Below, piece by piece: positions 31,246 to 38,414 of a DNA stretch of 43,605 nt. The number at the start of each line of letters is the position of its first letter. Positions within the stretch are counted from its first letter, which is position 1. The DNA is from a virus: positions 1 through 43,605 of the IMG/VR virus record IMGVR_UViG_3300022751_000005, one strand, 5' to 3'. Under the pieces are notes generated by a model. That model was not told the DNA's origin, ran no database searches, and saw only the letters and a list, made by a program, of their open reading frames with translations. A program made the position numbers and the translations under genes.

Positions 31246-31521
31246 ATGAAAACTAATTTCGATTTTAAAGACACCGAATTTTACAAAGTATTTGAAAGAA
31301 TATCTCCTATGCAAAATAAGTATTTGTATATATCGGAATTATCATCTTTCAATCAAAACGAATGGTTTACACCAACGAACTCAGAAACAAATACCTATGA
31401 TGCGTGTATGTATCTTAAATCTTGCAATTTGATTTGTTTTAAAGAAACGCCTATTTGGAACAATGGATCTTTTATGGGGTACAAAAAAGAATTTATGTAT
31501 AACCTTGATTTAAAATATTAA
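31246..31521 (+). CDS. Hypothetical protein (91 aa)
   Basis: Aromatic- and acid-rich (FDFKDTEFYKVFERISPMQN). No recognised family or motif. It lies in the early-type small-gene cluster with an A-rich leader before the ATG. Confidence 0.6.
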   Translation: MKTNFDFKDTEFYKVFERISPMQNKYLYISELSSFNQNEWFTPTNSETNTYDACMYLKSCNLICFKETPIWNNGSFMGYKKEFMYNLDLKY

Positions 31522-31531
31522 AATAGAAAAT

Positions 31532-31678
31532 ATGACAAACGTAAAAAAATCAAATCCTAAAGACGTTAGAAACATTCAGATGAAAATATACGTCAGCGAA
31601 AATGAACTTTTAAAGCACGGCGGTCGCGGAGAACTATCTAAAAAATTCCGAGAACTCCGGGATAAACAACTTAAATAA
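31532..31678 (+). CDS. Small basic hypothetical protein (48 aa)
   Basis: Starts 10 bases after the previous stop in the usual AAATATG context. The product contains NIQMKIYVSENELLKHGGRG and a Lys/Arg-rich end (KKFRELRDKQLK). The first part looks like a short beta strand and helix, perhaps ribbon-helix-helix-like, which is a guess. No family was recognised. Confidence 0.55.
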   Translation: MTNVKKSNPKDVRNIQMKIYVSENELLKHGGRGELSKKFRELRDKQLK

Positions 31679-31685
31679 AGGGATT

Positions 31686-31898
31686 ATGGGACATATAGAT
31701 ATGCCTTGGGACTGTTATTATAATCAATTGCCTGAAACAATAAAGGTTTTGATATTTGTAGAATGTTGCTTGTTTAACGTTATGCTTCTAGCTTTATTAG
31801 GTGTTTGTGCTTATTGCAAATATCAGATTTACAGATACAAAAAAGAAGTAAAACGGAACAACGCTTTAACCGATGCTTTGGCATCACAAAAATTATAG
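31686..31898 (+). CDS. Small single-pass membrane protein (70 aa)
   Basis: A hydrophobic stretch (VLIFVECCLFNVMLLALLGV, about 21-40) with a basic tail after it (YRYKKEVKRNN) predicts an inner-membrane protein with a cytoplasmic C-terminus. Function unknown. Confidence 0.6.
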   Translation: MGHIDMPWDCYYNQLPETIKVLIFVECCLFNVMLLALLGVCAYCKYQIYRYKKEVKRNNALTDALASQKL

Positions 31899-31903
31899 GG
31901 GAT

Positions 31904-32308
31904 ATGGAAAATAATTTAGAAAATAAATCAAAGTTTTTTGCGCAGTATTGGGGGCAACGTGTTTTGAGCATTCGTAATAGTTCATATTGCTTTTTACTTC
32001 AAAAAATGAGTCAGGGCGACGTTTCAAAATCTGATCAGTTAAGGTTAAAATCCCTTTCTGATATATCTGATGAAGATGCGATTGAAGTTGGCAGATTAAA
32101 CGGAAGTATAACTTCTAATAATTTATTGGTTGGCAAAGCATTGTGCCATTGGTTGCGTATCGAAGGAACAAACAGAGATATTACTTTTGAAGCAATCGAT
32201 TTCCTACGCTCAAAAGGTTACTTGTTGCCGTGGATGGGGCTATCAACAGAAGAACTAATTTCACGAGGCTGGGCGGTTCTAACCTCCAACCACACAGTTA
32301 ACAAATAA
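31904..32308 (+). CDS. Hypothetical protein (134 aa)
   Basis: ATG 31904 in the GGGATATGG context is the likely start; the frame extends upstream into the preceding gene. It contains DISDEDAIEVGRLNGSI and LLPWMGLSTEELISRGWAVL. Mostly helical. Homologues probably occur in other Bacteroidetes phages, but no function is known to me. Confidence 0.65.
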   Translation: MENNLENKSKFFAQYWGQRVLSIRNSSYCFLLQKMSQGDVSKSDQLRLKSLSDISDEDAIEVGRLNGSITSNNLLVGKALCHWLRIEGTNRDITFEAIDFLRSKGYLLPWMGLSTEELISRGWAVLTSNHTVNK

Positions 32309-32319
32309 AAAATAAGATT

Positions 32320-32673
32320 ATGAAAAATACAACGAAAGGAAATTGGCACGCAACAACTCAAAGAAGTGGCGATATTTTAATTGAAACGCTTGAAGCAGAT
32401 ATTTGCACATTGGAAATGTTTGACGATACTGATTTCGACAAAGAGCAAATTCGGAACGCAAGATTAATTTGCATTGCCGGAAACCTCGCTCAGAAATTCG
32501 ACCCCGAAACGTGGGAAACCCACTTAACCCAATTCGAGGACATGAAAACGGCTTTGGATAAGATACGAAACGTAACTATAAATAACTTCAGTTCTCAGGA
32601 AATGTTTAATTTAATTAATATGATTTCTTCGGAATCCCTCGCCTCACTATCAGAAACCAATGAAAAACCTTAA
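32320..32673 (+). CDS. Hypothetical protein (117 aa)
   Basis: Begins MKNTTKGNWHATTQRSGDIL and includes NARLICIAGNLAQKFDPETW. This resembles the short phage proteins that list entries as NA(R/A)LI...AP..., but the family name is not certain. No catalytic motif. The ATG follows AAGATT, as with neighbouring genes. Confidence 0.65.
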   Translation: MKNTTKGNWHATTQRSGDILIETLEADICTLEMFDDTDFDKEQIRNARLICIAGNLAQKFDPETWETHLTQFEDMKTALDKIRNVTINNFSSQEMFNLINMISSESLASLSETNEKP

Positions 32674-32676
32674 GCA

Positions 32677-32751
32677 ATGAAACAAACCAAAACGGTATTA
32701 CACCACTATTCTGAATCGAAGTACATAGAAAAATCAACTTTAAAATTGTAG
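32677..32751 (+). CDS. Very small ORF (24 aa)
   Basis: ATG 4 bases after the previous stop and TAG 2 bases before the next ATG. The product is only 24 residues (MKQTKTVLHHYSESKYIEKS...). Neat packing is the only support. Confidence 0.3.
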   Translation: MKQTKTVLHHYSESKYIEKSTLKL

Positions 32752-32753
32752 TT

Positions 32754-32984
32754 ATGGAATGGATTGAAACAGCCTTGCAAAGACCGAAAATTGGCACAAA
32801 CGTAGAATACAGCGATGATGGTATAAACTCAGAGGGAACATTGATTTATACTGACGAAAGAGTATGTATGATGGCAGGTATCGCCGGCGGCCATGGATAT
32901 TTTGGAGAAGGATTCGCAACAGATGGTAACGACTGCGATTACGGATTGATTTGTGATGACCCAAAATATTGGAGAGAATATTAA
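32754..32984 (+). CDS. Hypothetical protein, DUF551-like (76 aa)
   Basis: Starts MEWIETALQRPKIGTNV, an opening like the WI...LPe.g..V pattern of DUF551 proteins that are common in phages. It is acidic and Gly-rich afterwards (GGHGYFGEGFATDGND). Function unknown; the family link is tentative. Confidence 0.6.
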   Translation: MEWIETALQRPKIGTNVEYSDDGINSEGTLIYTDERVCMMAGIAGGHGYFGEGFATDGNDCDYGLICDDPKYWREY

Positions 32985-33024
32985 CCAACCTTAGTGGCGT
33001 TTAGTCACTTTAAATTTAGAAATT

Positions 33025-33258
33025 ATGACAATTGAATTAGAAAAACTAATAAAAAATAATCAAGAATCTTTATACCGATTCATTAATAAACGTGATGAGT
33101 TGCGTAATAAGATTCATTTTTGCGGAATACACAAGTTTGACGAAGAACGTAGAATAGACCAAATTAAGTTGGATGCGATGAGTGATGTAATTTACGAATA
33201 TCAGCAATTTATCATTGACTTAAATATTATAATTAAAAGTTTTGAAACTAATGACTAA
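33025..33258 (+). CDS. Hypothetical coiled-coil protein (77 aa)
   Basis: Charged, entirely helical-looking sequence (LEKLIKNNQESLYRFINKRD). No recognised family. It sits in the small-gene cluster. Confidence 0.6.
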   Translation: MTIELEKLIKNNQESLYRFINKRDELRNKIHFCGIHKFDEERRIDQIKLDAMSDVIYEYQQFIIDLNIIIKSFETND

Positions 33259-33289
33259 CCACTCCCACAACAGGTAAAATTAAATATAT

Positions 33290-33442
33290 ATGACAGCAGA
33301 GGATCACAAACTATTAAGCAGACACTTTTTAAAGATAAATATTTTTGGATATGTTCTTACCATCTGGAACACGTCACCATCTAAAGTGTTATCGCATTTG
33401 AAAGAGATTGAAACCAATAACCCTAGACTAACCGCCCGTTAA
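33290..33442 (+). CDS. Small hypothetical protein (50 aa)
   Basis: ATG 33290 to TAA 33442. The product has a hydrophobic centre (FLKINIFGYVLTIWN) and basic flanks. No family was recognised. Spacing fits the neighbouring genes. Confidence 0.5.
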   Translation: MTAEDHKLLSRHFLKINIFGYVLTIWNTSPSKVLSHLKEIETNNPRLTAR

Positions 33443-33525
33443 GTAAACAAAAACCAATTCAGTTAACGCATAAATTTTTAATGTTAACTAAAATCAAAAG
33501 TATTAACCAATTAAATTTAAAGATT

Positions 33526-33774
33526 ATGGATAAAAAATATTATATCAGAAATGAAGGGTATTTAGGAAATGCATTGATTTGGTGGAAGATTGGCGGCGGA
33601 TACACCTGCGACATTCGACAAGCCGCAAAATTCACCGAAGAAGAAGCGAAAAAAATATGCGAAAGACCAGAAGATTCCGCTTACAGTTTTGAGTATATCG
33701 ATGAGCTTTCAGAGGCAAAAAAACTCATCGTGGATAGTCAATATGTTGACCATAGAATGAGATTATTCAATTAA
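33526..33774 (+). CDS. Hypothetical protein (82 aa)
   Basis: ATG 33526 in the AAAGATTATG context is preferred over the in-frame ATG 33481. The sequence YYIRNEGYLGNALIWWKIGG, then YTCDIRQAAKFTEEEAKKIC, resembles the small phage proteins with Y.iRN.GylGNaLlWW seen in many phages. Function unknown. Confidence 0.65.
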   Translation: MDKKYYIRNEGYLGNALIWWKIGGGYTCDIRQAAKFTEEEAKKICERPEDSAYSFEYIDELSEAKKLIVDSQYVDHRMRLFN

Positions 33775-33781
33775 CCAAAAC

Positions 33782-33836
33782 ACCCCGTCCACGATTTAAC
33801 CAAAATGTGGTAATTTCAAGAGTTGACGGACGGGGT
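33782..33836 (+). promoter_or_regulatory. Nested hairpin in the leader of the next gene
   Basis: A perfect 9-bp stem ACCCCGTCC (33782-33790)/GGACGGGGT (33828-33836) encloses 37 bases that hold a second stem ACCA (33799-33802)/TGGT (33808-33811). No T-run follows, so it is not an ordinary terminator. It starts 20 bases before ATG 33856 and may be a protein-binding or attenuation structure. Confidence 0.5.
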
Positions 33837-33855
33837 TAATTTAACACTAAAAAAG

Positions 33856-34059
33856 ATGAACAAAACAGAAATTAAAAAAGAGCTTTACAAGCAAAAACCA
33901 ACAGCGGATTTAAACAGGACATTCCATGACGCAAAAGAATATACCTGTCAGCTTTTAATAAATAACAGTTACGAAGTAGTATTTTTTCACATTCCTTTGA
34001 GAGAGTGTGATTTTGCAGAAGTAGTTCCGGCGCAACTTTTAATAAGATGGATGATATGA
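33856..34059 (+). CDS. Hypothetical protein (67 aa)
   Basis: ATG 33856, just downstream of the hairpin, is preferred over upstream in-frame starts inside the hairpin. The product starts MNKTEIKKELYKQKPTADLN and contains SYEVVFFHIPLRECDFAEVV. It overlaps the next gene by 13 bases. The pattern resembles small phage proteins of unknown function. Confidence 0.6.
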   Translation: MNKTEIKKELYKQKPTADLNRTFHDAKEYTCQLLINNSYEVVFFHIPLRECDFAEVVPAQLLIRWMI

Positions 34060-34415
34060 TACAAACAACAGACAAATTACCAAGATGGTGGATATGGCTA
34101 ATTTTAGGCGTGGCGGCAATTGCTGTAATTGCTTACTTTTTAAATCGCCATTATTCCGAAAAGTACGCCAGGATTGAAGCAATCCAAACCAAAGAATCCG
34201 AAATTCAAATCGTAAAGGAAACAATCGGCAAAAAAACAGCCGAAAACCTGACCAAAAACACATCAGCCATACAAAGCAGCGAATCGGATGTGAAAGTGGC
34301 TAAAAATGTCGTTAAAAAGGCGTCTGAGCCTGTTGTAGTAAAACGGTCGGATTCGGTTATTTATAGTGAGGATTTTCAACGTTGGTTAAAAGAAGAGGGG
34401 AGTAAACAAAATTAA
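34047..34415 (+). CDS. Membrane-anchored coiled-coil protein (122 aa)
   Basis: N-terminal membrane segment (WWIWLILGVAAIAVIAYFL, 14-32), then a Lys/Glu/Ser-rich helical region to about 115 ending KEEGSKQN. The layout is again spanin- or anchor-like. Together with the exported protein at 34987 it could form a second envelope-spanning pair, but it lies outside the lysis cassette, so this is speculative. Confidence 0.55.
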   Translation: MDDMIQTTDKLPRWWIWLILGVAAIAVIAYFLNRHYSEKYARIEAIQTKESEIQIVKETIGKKTAENLTKNTSAIQSSESDVKVAKNVVKKASEPVVVKRSDSVIYSEDFQRWLKEEGSKQN

Positions 34416-34423
34416 TTTATATC

Positions 34424-34990
34424 ATGAAAAAAATAAGCACTTTATTTAAGAAAGATCCTAATGATTTAGGCAGAGTTATTGGCGAAATTAATTTAGAAAA
34501 CGAATGGGTTTTCAATGATAAGGGTGTTATAGCAACCCGTAAATATGACGGTACTGCATGCGCAATTATAGAAGGTCGTTTATATCGAAGATACGATGTT
34601 AAAAAAGGCCGTGAAATTCCAGAAGGCGCAATTCCTTGTCAAGAAGCAGACCCAATATCCGGACATCATCCGCATTGGGTTTTGTGTAGCCGTGACAATA
34701 AAGCCGACGTTTACCATTTTGAAGCTTTTGACAAATACTCTGAATGGATGGATGGAACTTATGAATTATGCGGAGAAAAAATACAAGGAAATCCTGAAAA
34801 ATTCATCGGTCACGAATTAATTTTACACGGTGTTGATGATTTGGATTTAACGCCTGATTGTCACAACTTTGAATCATTTAAAAACATACTCACGAATCTA
34901 AACATAGAAGGAATTGTTTTTCATCATACAGACGGTAGAATGTGTAAATTAAGAAAATCAGACTACGGGATCAAAAGACAAAACCAATGA
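34424..34990 (+). CDS. ATP-dependent RNA ligase-like nucleotidyltransferase (DUF5565-like)
   Basis: A 188-aa covalent nucleotidyltransferase. Motif I is TRKYDGTA with the probable adenylylated Lys40 (KYDG at 40-43). Then GTYELCGEKI (111-120) as motif III, EGIVFHH (162-168) as motif IV, and CKLRKSDYG (174-182) as motif V. These match small RNA-ligase-type proteins of phages. It would seal 5'-phosphate/3'-OH RNA nicks, complementary to RtcB chemistry. It overlaps the next gene by 4 bases. A role as DNA ligase is possible but less likely at this size. Confidence 0.82.
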   Translation: MKKISTLFKKDPNDLGRVIGEINLENEWVFNDKGVIATRKYDGTACAIIEGRLYRRYDVKKGREIPEGAIPCQEADPISGHHPHWVLCSRDNKADVYHFEAFDKYSEWMDGTYELCGEKIQGNPEKFIGHELILHGVDDLDLTPDCHNFESFKNILTNLNIEGIVFHHTDGRMCKLRKSDYGIKRQNQ

Positions 34991-35373
34991 AAAAACTACT
35001 CCTACTCCTATTCACAATCCCGGCCCTATCACAAGTCGAGCCACCAACTACAGAGCGATTAATCGAAATGTACTACACCGATAAATCCCAAAAGCAGCAA
35101 ATATCCAATCTTATAAAAGCCGCTGACAGTTGCGTTGTGATTGTTGAGAACCAGGATAAGCGATTAAAAGACGTGATTGCTGAGAATGAGAAAACTGCTT
35201 CGGAATTACGTGGACTGTATGACGAAATTGGAAAATTACAAGTTGATAATGCGGTATTGAAAGAAAAGAAGCCTAAACCTTGGGGAATCGGAATACAAGC
35301 CGGAGCAACCTATGACGGAAAAACAAAACCCTACATTGGTGCGGGTGTGTCTTATAACTTAATTAGATTTTGA
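34987..35373 (+). CDS. Exported protein with coiled coil and outer-membrane-like C-terminus (128 aa)
   Basis: Signal peptide at 1-16 (MKKLLLLLFTIPALSQ). A helical region follows (SCVVIVENQDKRLKDVIAEN, then LYDEIGKLQVDNAVLKEKK, about 48-95). A Gly/Tyr/aromatic C-terminus, GIGIQAGATYDGKTKPYIGA then YNLIRF, ends in Phe, like outer-membrane beta proteins. Probably periplasmic or outer-membrane. It might partner the membrane-anchored protein at 34047. Confidence 0.6.
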   Translation: MKKLLLLLFTIPALSQVEPPTTERLIEMYYTDKSQKQQISNLIKAADSCVVIVENQDKRLKDVIAENEKTASELRGLYDEIGKLQVDNAVLKEKKPKPWGIGIQAGATYDGKTKPYIGAGVSYNLIRF

Positions 35374-35377
35374 TATT

Positions 35378-35647
35378 ATGGAAAAATTAAATTGTAGCGA
35401 TATTACTCTGTTCGGATGCGGACTAATCGACTCTTGCGAAGTAACTCCAAAAGAACATTCAATAATAATGGTTTCTAAGGACGTTTATCGAGATATGGAA
35501 AATGGACAATCAATTAATGATATGGGATATTTAAAGCGTAAAATAAAATCTGGCGAAATATACCCACACATTCAACGTATAAAAATGGAATTAAGAACTA
35601 TGCGACCAATCCCGATCAAAGGAACGAATCAGATAGTATACATTTAA
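35378..35647 (+). CDS. Hypothetical protein (89 aa)
   Basis: No recognised family; contains CSDITLFGCGLIDSCEV near the N-terminus and a basic C-terminus. It ends the unit before a terminator. Confidence 0.6.
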   Translation: MEKLNCSDITLFGCGLIDSCEVTPKEHSIIMVSKDVYRDMENGQSINDMGYLKRKIKSGEIYPHIQRIKMELRTMRPIPIKGTNQIVYI

Positions 35648-35653
35648 CCTCAC

Positions 35654-35680
35654 AAAATCCACTTTAATCGGTGGATTTTC
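35654..35680 (+). terminator. Rho-independent terminator
   Basis: AAAATCCAC (35654-35662)/GTGGATTTT (35671-35679), nine perfect pairs, loop TTTAATCG. The T-run is short. Confidence 0.75.
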
Positions 35681-35709
35681 TTACTTAAAGTGTTAAAGTT
35701 CGCAAATTG

Positions 35710-35741
35710 TTTGTACGCTATAAAAATATAGCGTAATATTG
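35710..35741 (+). promoter_or_regulatory. Promoter with a perfect palindromic operator between -33 and -7
   Basis: TTTG (35710-35713), a 20-base spacer, then TAATATTG (35734-35741). The spacer is filled by the perfect inverted repeat TACGCTATA (35714-35722)/TATAGCGTA (35727-35735) around AAAA. This is a textbook repressor site in a Bacteroidetes promoter. It drives the 35770 gene and perhaps the Cro-like HTH gene at 36014. Confidence 0.75.
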
Positions 35742-35769
35742 CTGTATAGAAATTTAAACAATAGGAATT

Positions 35770-35976
35770 ATGAATACAATTACAATCGAATGCGGAAAAG
35801 GATTACAATCAATTTTAATTGATGTTTTAAAACCGATTAAGATGAACAAATCAGACGGAACCACAAATAGCCGTACAACTTTTGAGTTTATAGGAGTTGA
35901 AAACAATCCTGTTCAAAAATTAAAAGATTACGGAAAAGGAGTTTTTGAATGCTTAAATATAATTTCACAAGACTAA
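35770..35976 (+). CDS. Hypothetical protein (68 aa)
   Basis: First gene of the regulated unit. Short beta/alpha sequence (NTITIECGKGLQSILIDVLK). No recognised family. Confidence 0.6.
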   Translation: MNTITIECGKGLQSILIDVLKPIKMNKSDGTTNSRTTFEFIGVENNPVQKLKDYGKGVFECLNIISQD

Positions 35977-35990
35977 CACTAAAACCAGGG

Positions 35991-36007
35991 ATGCGCCTGT
36001 AACGCAT
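35991..36007 (+). promoter_or_regulatory. Small hairpin just before the HTH gene
   Basis: ATGCG (35991-35995)/CGCAT (36003-36007) with loop CCTGTAA, ending 6 bases before ATG 36014. It could affect translation of the regulator. Short, so chance is possible. Confidence 0.35.
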
Positions 36008-36013
36008 TGTTAA

Positions 36014-36310
36014 ATGAACTACAAAGACCACATTACCCAACTAATCAACGATGCTAAAATATCCGATCAAACCGCAGCCGATGCAATGGGTATTAAAATC
36101 CAAACCTTTCGGGATAACAAAAGCGACAAAAGGAATCGGCACAACTTCACAGAAAAGAACTACAACGACCTGAAAGCGTTTTTAGTGGAGCACGCAAAGA
36201 CAATTACATTTGCGGTTAAATCGAATGTATTGCCGACTTATGATAAAACAGAATCGGAGTTAGTCAATAAAGCACAAAAAGAATCAATTAATAAATCTAG
36301 TAAGTTATGA
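36014..36310 (+). CDS. Cro-like helix-turn-helix protein (98 aa)
   Basis: The N-terminal region has a helix-turn-helix pattern: ISDQTAADAMGIKIQTFRDN (about 16-35) with the expected Ala-x3-Gly spacing, then basic residues KSDKRNRHNFTEKNYND. The C-terminal half is polar. Likely a transcription regulator, and the palindromes at 35714 and 30828 are candidate targets. It overlaps the next gene by 4 bases. Confidence 0.65.
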   Translation: MNYKDHITQLINDAKISDQTAADAMGIKIQTFRDNKSDKRNRHNFTEKNYNDLKAFLVEHAKTITFAVKSNVLPTYDKTESELVNKAQKESINKSSKL

Positions 36311-36570
36311 AAACAGTAATTACAATAATCGGAATTTGGGTGTTATCAATGGCAATATGGGCGTTTTGGCTCTTCGGTTACACGGGCGGCAGAATAACGC
36401 AGAAAGCAGATAATTTCGACAATGAACCTGTAATAGCCACTTTAGTTTGGTATGAGGGAGCAATAATAGAATCATGGTACGATCCGATTAGTAAAATGTC
36501 TAAACAAGATATTGAAAACAGAAAAGAACAAGCAGAGAATCTTTTAAATATAGTAAAAAATATTGAATAA
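36307..36570 (+). CDS. Small membrane protein (87 aa)
   Basis: N-terminal hydrophobic segment rich in Trp (IIGIWVLSMAIWAFWLFGYT, 7-26), then a soluble tail with CDS-typical composition ending NLLNIVKNIE. Function unknown. Confidence 0.6.
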   Translation: MKTVITIIGIWVLSMAIWAFWLFGYTGGRITQKADNFDNEPVIATLVWYEGAIIESWYDPISKMSKQDIENRKEQAENLLNIVKNIE

Positions 36571-36606
36571 CCGCTTGCGAAAAGGAAGCATTAAAAAAAT
36601 AGAGTT

Positions 36607-36939
36607 ATGGATATTAAAGAATTTAACGTACTTACTTTTGATAAGTCGGCAAAGTATGGTTTTCAAATGAAGCCTCAAATAATTTGTAACGATGGTTTTA
36701 AAATGTCTGTTCAGGGATCTTCCGGACGTTATTGCTCGCCACGAGAAGTTTCGGATATTTATTTCAAAATGGAAATAGGTTTTCCGTCAGAAAAAGAAAC
36801 TCTGATTATGCCGTACATTGACGGCGGCGAAGATGGAGACCCCACGAATAGTGTTTATGGCTATGTTCCATGTGATATTATCGACGCTGTCATCTTGAAA
36901 CACGGAGGGATCAATCAAAAAGAAACTTTCAAAAAATAA
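36607..36939 (+). CDS. Hypothetical protein (110 aa)
   Basis: Contains MSVQGSSGRYCSPREVSDIY, then FPSEKETLIMPYIDGGEDGD, a pattern I recall from short phage proteins of unknown function (SxQAs...YssPR). No catalytic site is evident. Confidence 0.65.
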   Translation: MDIKEFNVLTFDKSAKYGFQMKPQIICNDGFKMSVQGSSGRYCSPREVSDIYFKMEIGFPSEKETLIMPYIDGGEDGDPTNSVYGYVPCDIIDAVILKHGGINQKETFKK

Positions 36940-36942
36940 GCC

Positions 36943-37194
36943 ATGCCAGACCCAACCCTAACACCAGACCCGGAGCAATTCAAAGCCGCCAATATTCAAG
37001 AAGCGTGGGATAATCTAAAAGAGGATAACCAGCGAATTGAAAGTGAAGAAATGGAGTGGTATTTAAGTGAGTTGCACAATCAATCATTATACAACCGCCG
37101 CATGAAAGAAAGCATGAAGCTGATGATCGAGGGAATGATTGACAGCGGCTACAAAATTATATTGTTAAACCAATTAAATCAGATTAAGTTATGA
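36943..37194 (+). CDS. Hypothetical protein (83 aa)
   Basis: Pro-rich acidic N-terminus (MPDPTLTPDPEQF) followed by a helical, Glu/Met-rich body. Overlaps the next gene by 4 bases. No recognised family. Confidence 0.6.
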   Translation: MPDPTLTPDPEQFKAANIQEAWDNLKEDNQRIESEEMEWYLSELHNQSLYNRRMKESMKLMIEGMIDSGYKIILLNQLNQIKL

Positions 37195-37472
37195 AAAACG
37201 AACCAACCCAATTAGAACTTTACCAGGCGCAACGAATAGCGGCTTTGGAAAACGCCTTAAAAGAGGCTCAGAACGATTTAAAAGAACTTTCGATACTTGC
37301 AGACAAGAAAGCATTAAAGATTCGTGTAAACGATCCTAACTACTTAAATCCAATTTCAGATATGGAATTTGAGATTGTAGAGCCTTGCAAGCACTTGCAC
37401 AGTATGGTCAATTCGACTGGAGTTGCTGTGTGTGCTAATCCTGATTGTGAAACACCTAAATATTCAATTTAA
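37191..37472 (+). CDS. Hypothetical protein with coiled coil and C-terminal zinc motif (93 aa)
   Basis: Residues 5-45 form a coiled coil (LEQ-type heptads in LYQAQRIAALENALKEAQND). The C-terminus has C-x3-H (CKHLH) and CANPDC, compatible with a small zinc site. Function unknown. It sits directly upstream of the recombination gene. Confidence 0.6.
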   Translation: MKNEPTQLELYQAQRIAALENALKEAQNDLKELSILADKKALKIRVNDPNYLNPISDMEFEIVEPCKHLHSMVNSTGVAVCANPDCETPKYSI

Positions 37473-37484
37473 AAATCAATTATT

Positions 37485-38165
37485 ATGAGTACAGAAATTA
37501 GAACAATTCAAATTATGCCTGTCAGCGAAATTATGACAATGGCAAAGAATTTCGCAGAGAGCGGAATGTTTACAGATGCTAAACAAATGGGCCAAGCGTT
37601 CGTTAAAATACAGGCCGGACAGGAAATCGGAATACCGCCTTTCGCCGCAATGTCAGGGATTCACATCATACAAGGCAAACCTACAATCGGGGCCGGACTT
37701 ATCGCCTCAACAGTAAAAGGATCCGGAAAGTACGATTACAAAGTAAAAGAAATGACAGAAGCAAACTGCTCGATTGACTTTTACCAAGGAAAAGAATTGA
37801 TTGGAAACAGTAGTTTTTCAATTGAAGAAGCAAAAAAAGCCTTAACAAAAAACATCGATAAGTTTCCACGCAATATGTTGTTTGCCCGTGCAATTTCAAA
37901 TGGCGTAAAGTGGTTTTGTCCTGATGTTTTTTCCGGACCGGTTTACACACCTGAAGAAATGAACGCAGAACCTGAACAAACAACATTTGATATTCCGCAT
38001 ACTGAAGTTGAGCAGCCAGAAGAAAGTCCATTACTTCGGCTGGATGCTTGCGGAACTTTACCGGAATTAGAGGCGGTATTCAAAGGACTATCCAAGGCGC
38101 AGCAAAAAGAGTGGGCGAAATACACCGCTGAGTTGAAAGATAAATTAACACCAAAATCAGAGTAA
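37485..38165 (+). CDS. Candidate RecT-like single-strand annealing protein (226 aa)
   Basis: The N-terminal 120 residues (EIMTMAKNFAESGMFTDAKQ, then QEIGIPPFAAMSGIHIIQGK and PTIGAGLIASTVKGSG) resemble the RecT/Bet-type core, with its conserved G.P.......I.I.GKP pattern. The C-terminal third is acidic and linker-like. Together with the SSB-like gene (38415) and the VRR-NUC nuclease it would form a recombination module. The assignment is from motif resemblance. Confidence 0.65.
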   Translation: MSTEIRTIQIMPVSEIMTMAKNFAESGMFTDAKQMGQAFVKIQAGQEIGIPPFAAMSGIHIIQGKPTIGAGLIASTVKGSGKYDYKVKEMTEANCSIDFYQGKELIGNSSFSIEEAKKALTKNIDKFPRNMLFARAISNGVKWFCPDVFSGPVYTPEEMNAEPEQTTFDIPHTEVEQPEESPLLRLDACGTLPELEAVFKGLSKAQQKEWAKYTAELKDKLTPKSE

Positions 38166-38166
38166 A

Positions 38167-38412
38167 ATGGGAGCGTCAAAAGAATTATTACTCAGAATGA
38201 CTGAAGAAGATTATCTTCGCATTCCCGAAGAAATACGCAGCCGCCACTTAAGTTCAAAGCGTGTTGATTCAGAAAATAACGACTGGGCAGAGAATATGCA
38301 GGATGAACATTTTGCAAGGCTTTACAATGAAGGCAAAGCAGTTAAAAAAAATCTGGAAGAACGCCAATTTCAGTTAAGAGAAGAACGCAGGAAAAACAAT
38401 TTAAATAAATAA
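38167..38412 (+). CDS. Hypothetical protein (81 aa)
   Basis: Starts one base after the previous stop. Charged, helical sequence (MTEEDYLRIPEEIRSRHLSS). Lies between the annealing-protein candidate and the SSB-like gene, so possibly part of the recombination module. No family was recognised. Confidence 0.6.
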   Translation: MGASKELLLRMTEEDYLRIPEEIRSRHLSSKRVDSENNDWAENMQDEHFARLYNEGKAVKKNLEERQFQLREERRKNNLNK

Positions 38413-38414
38413 AA

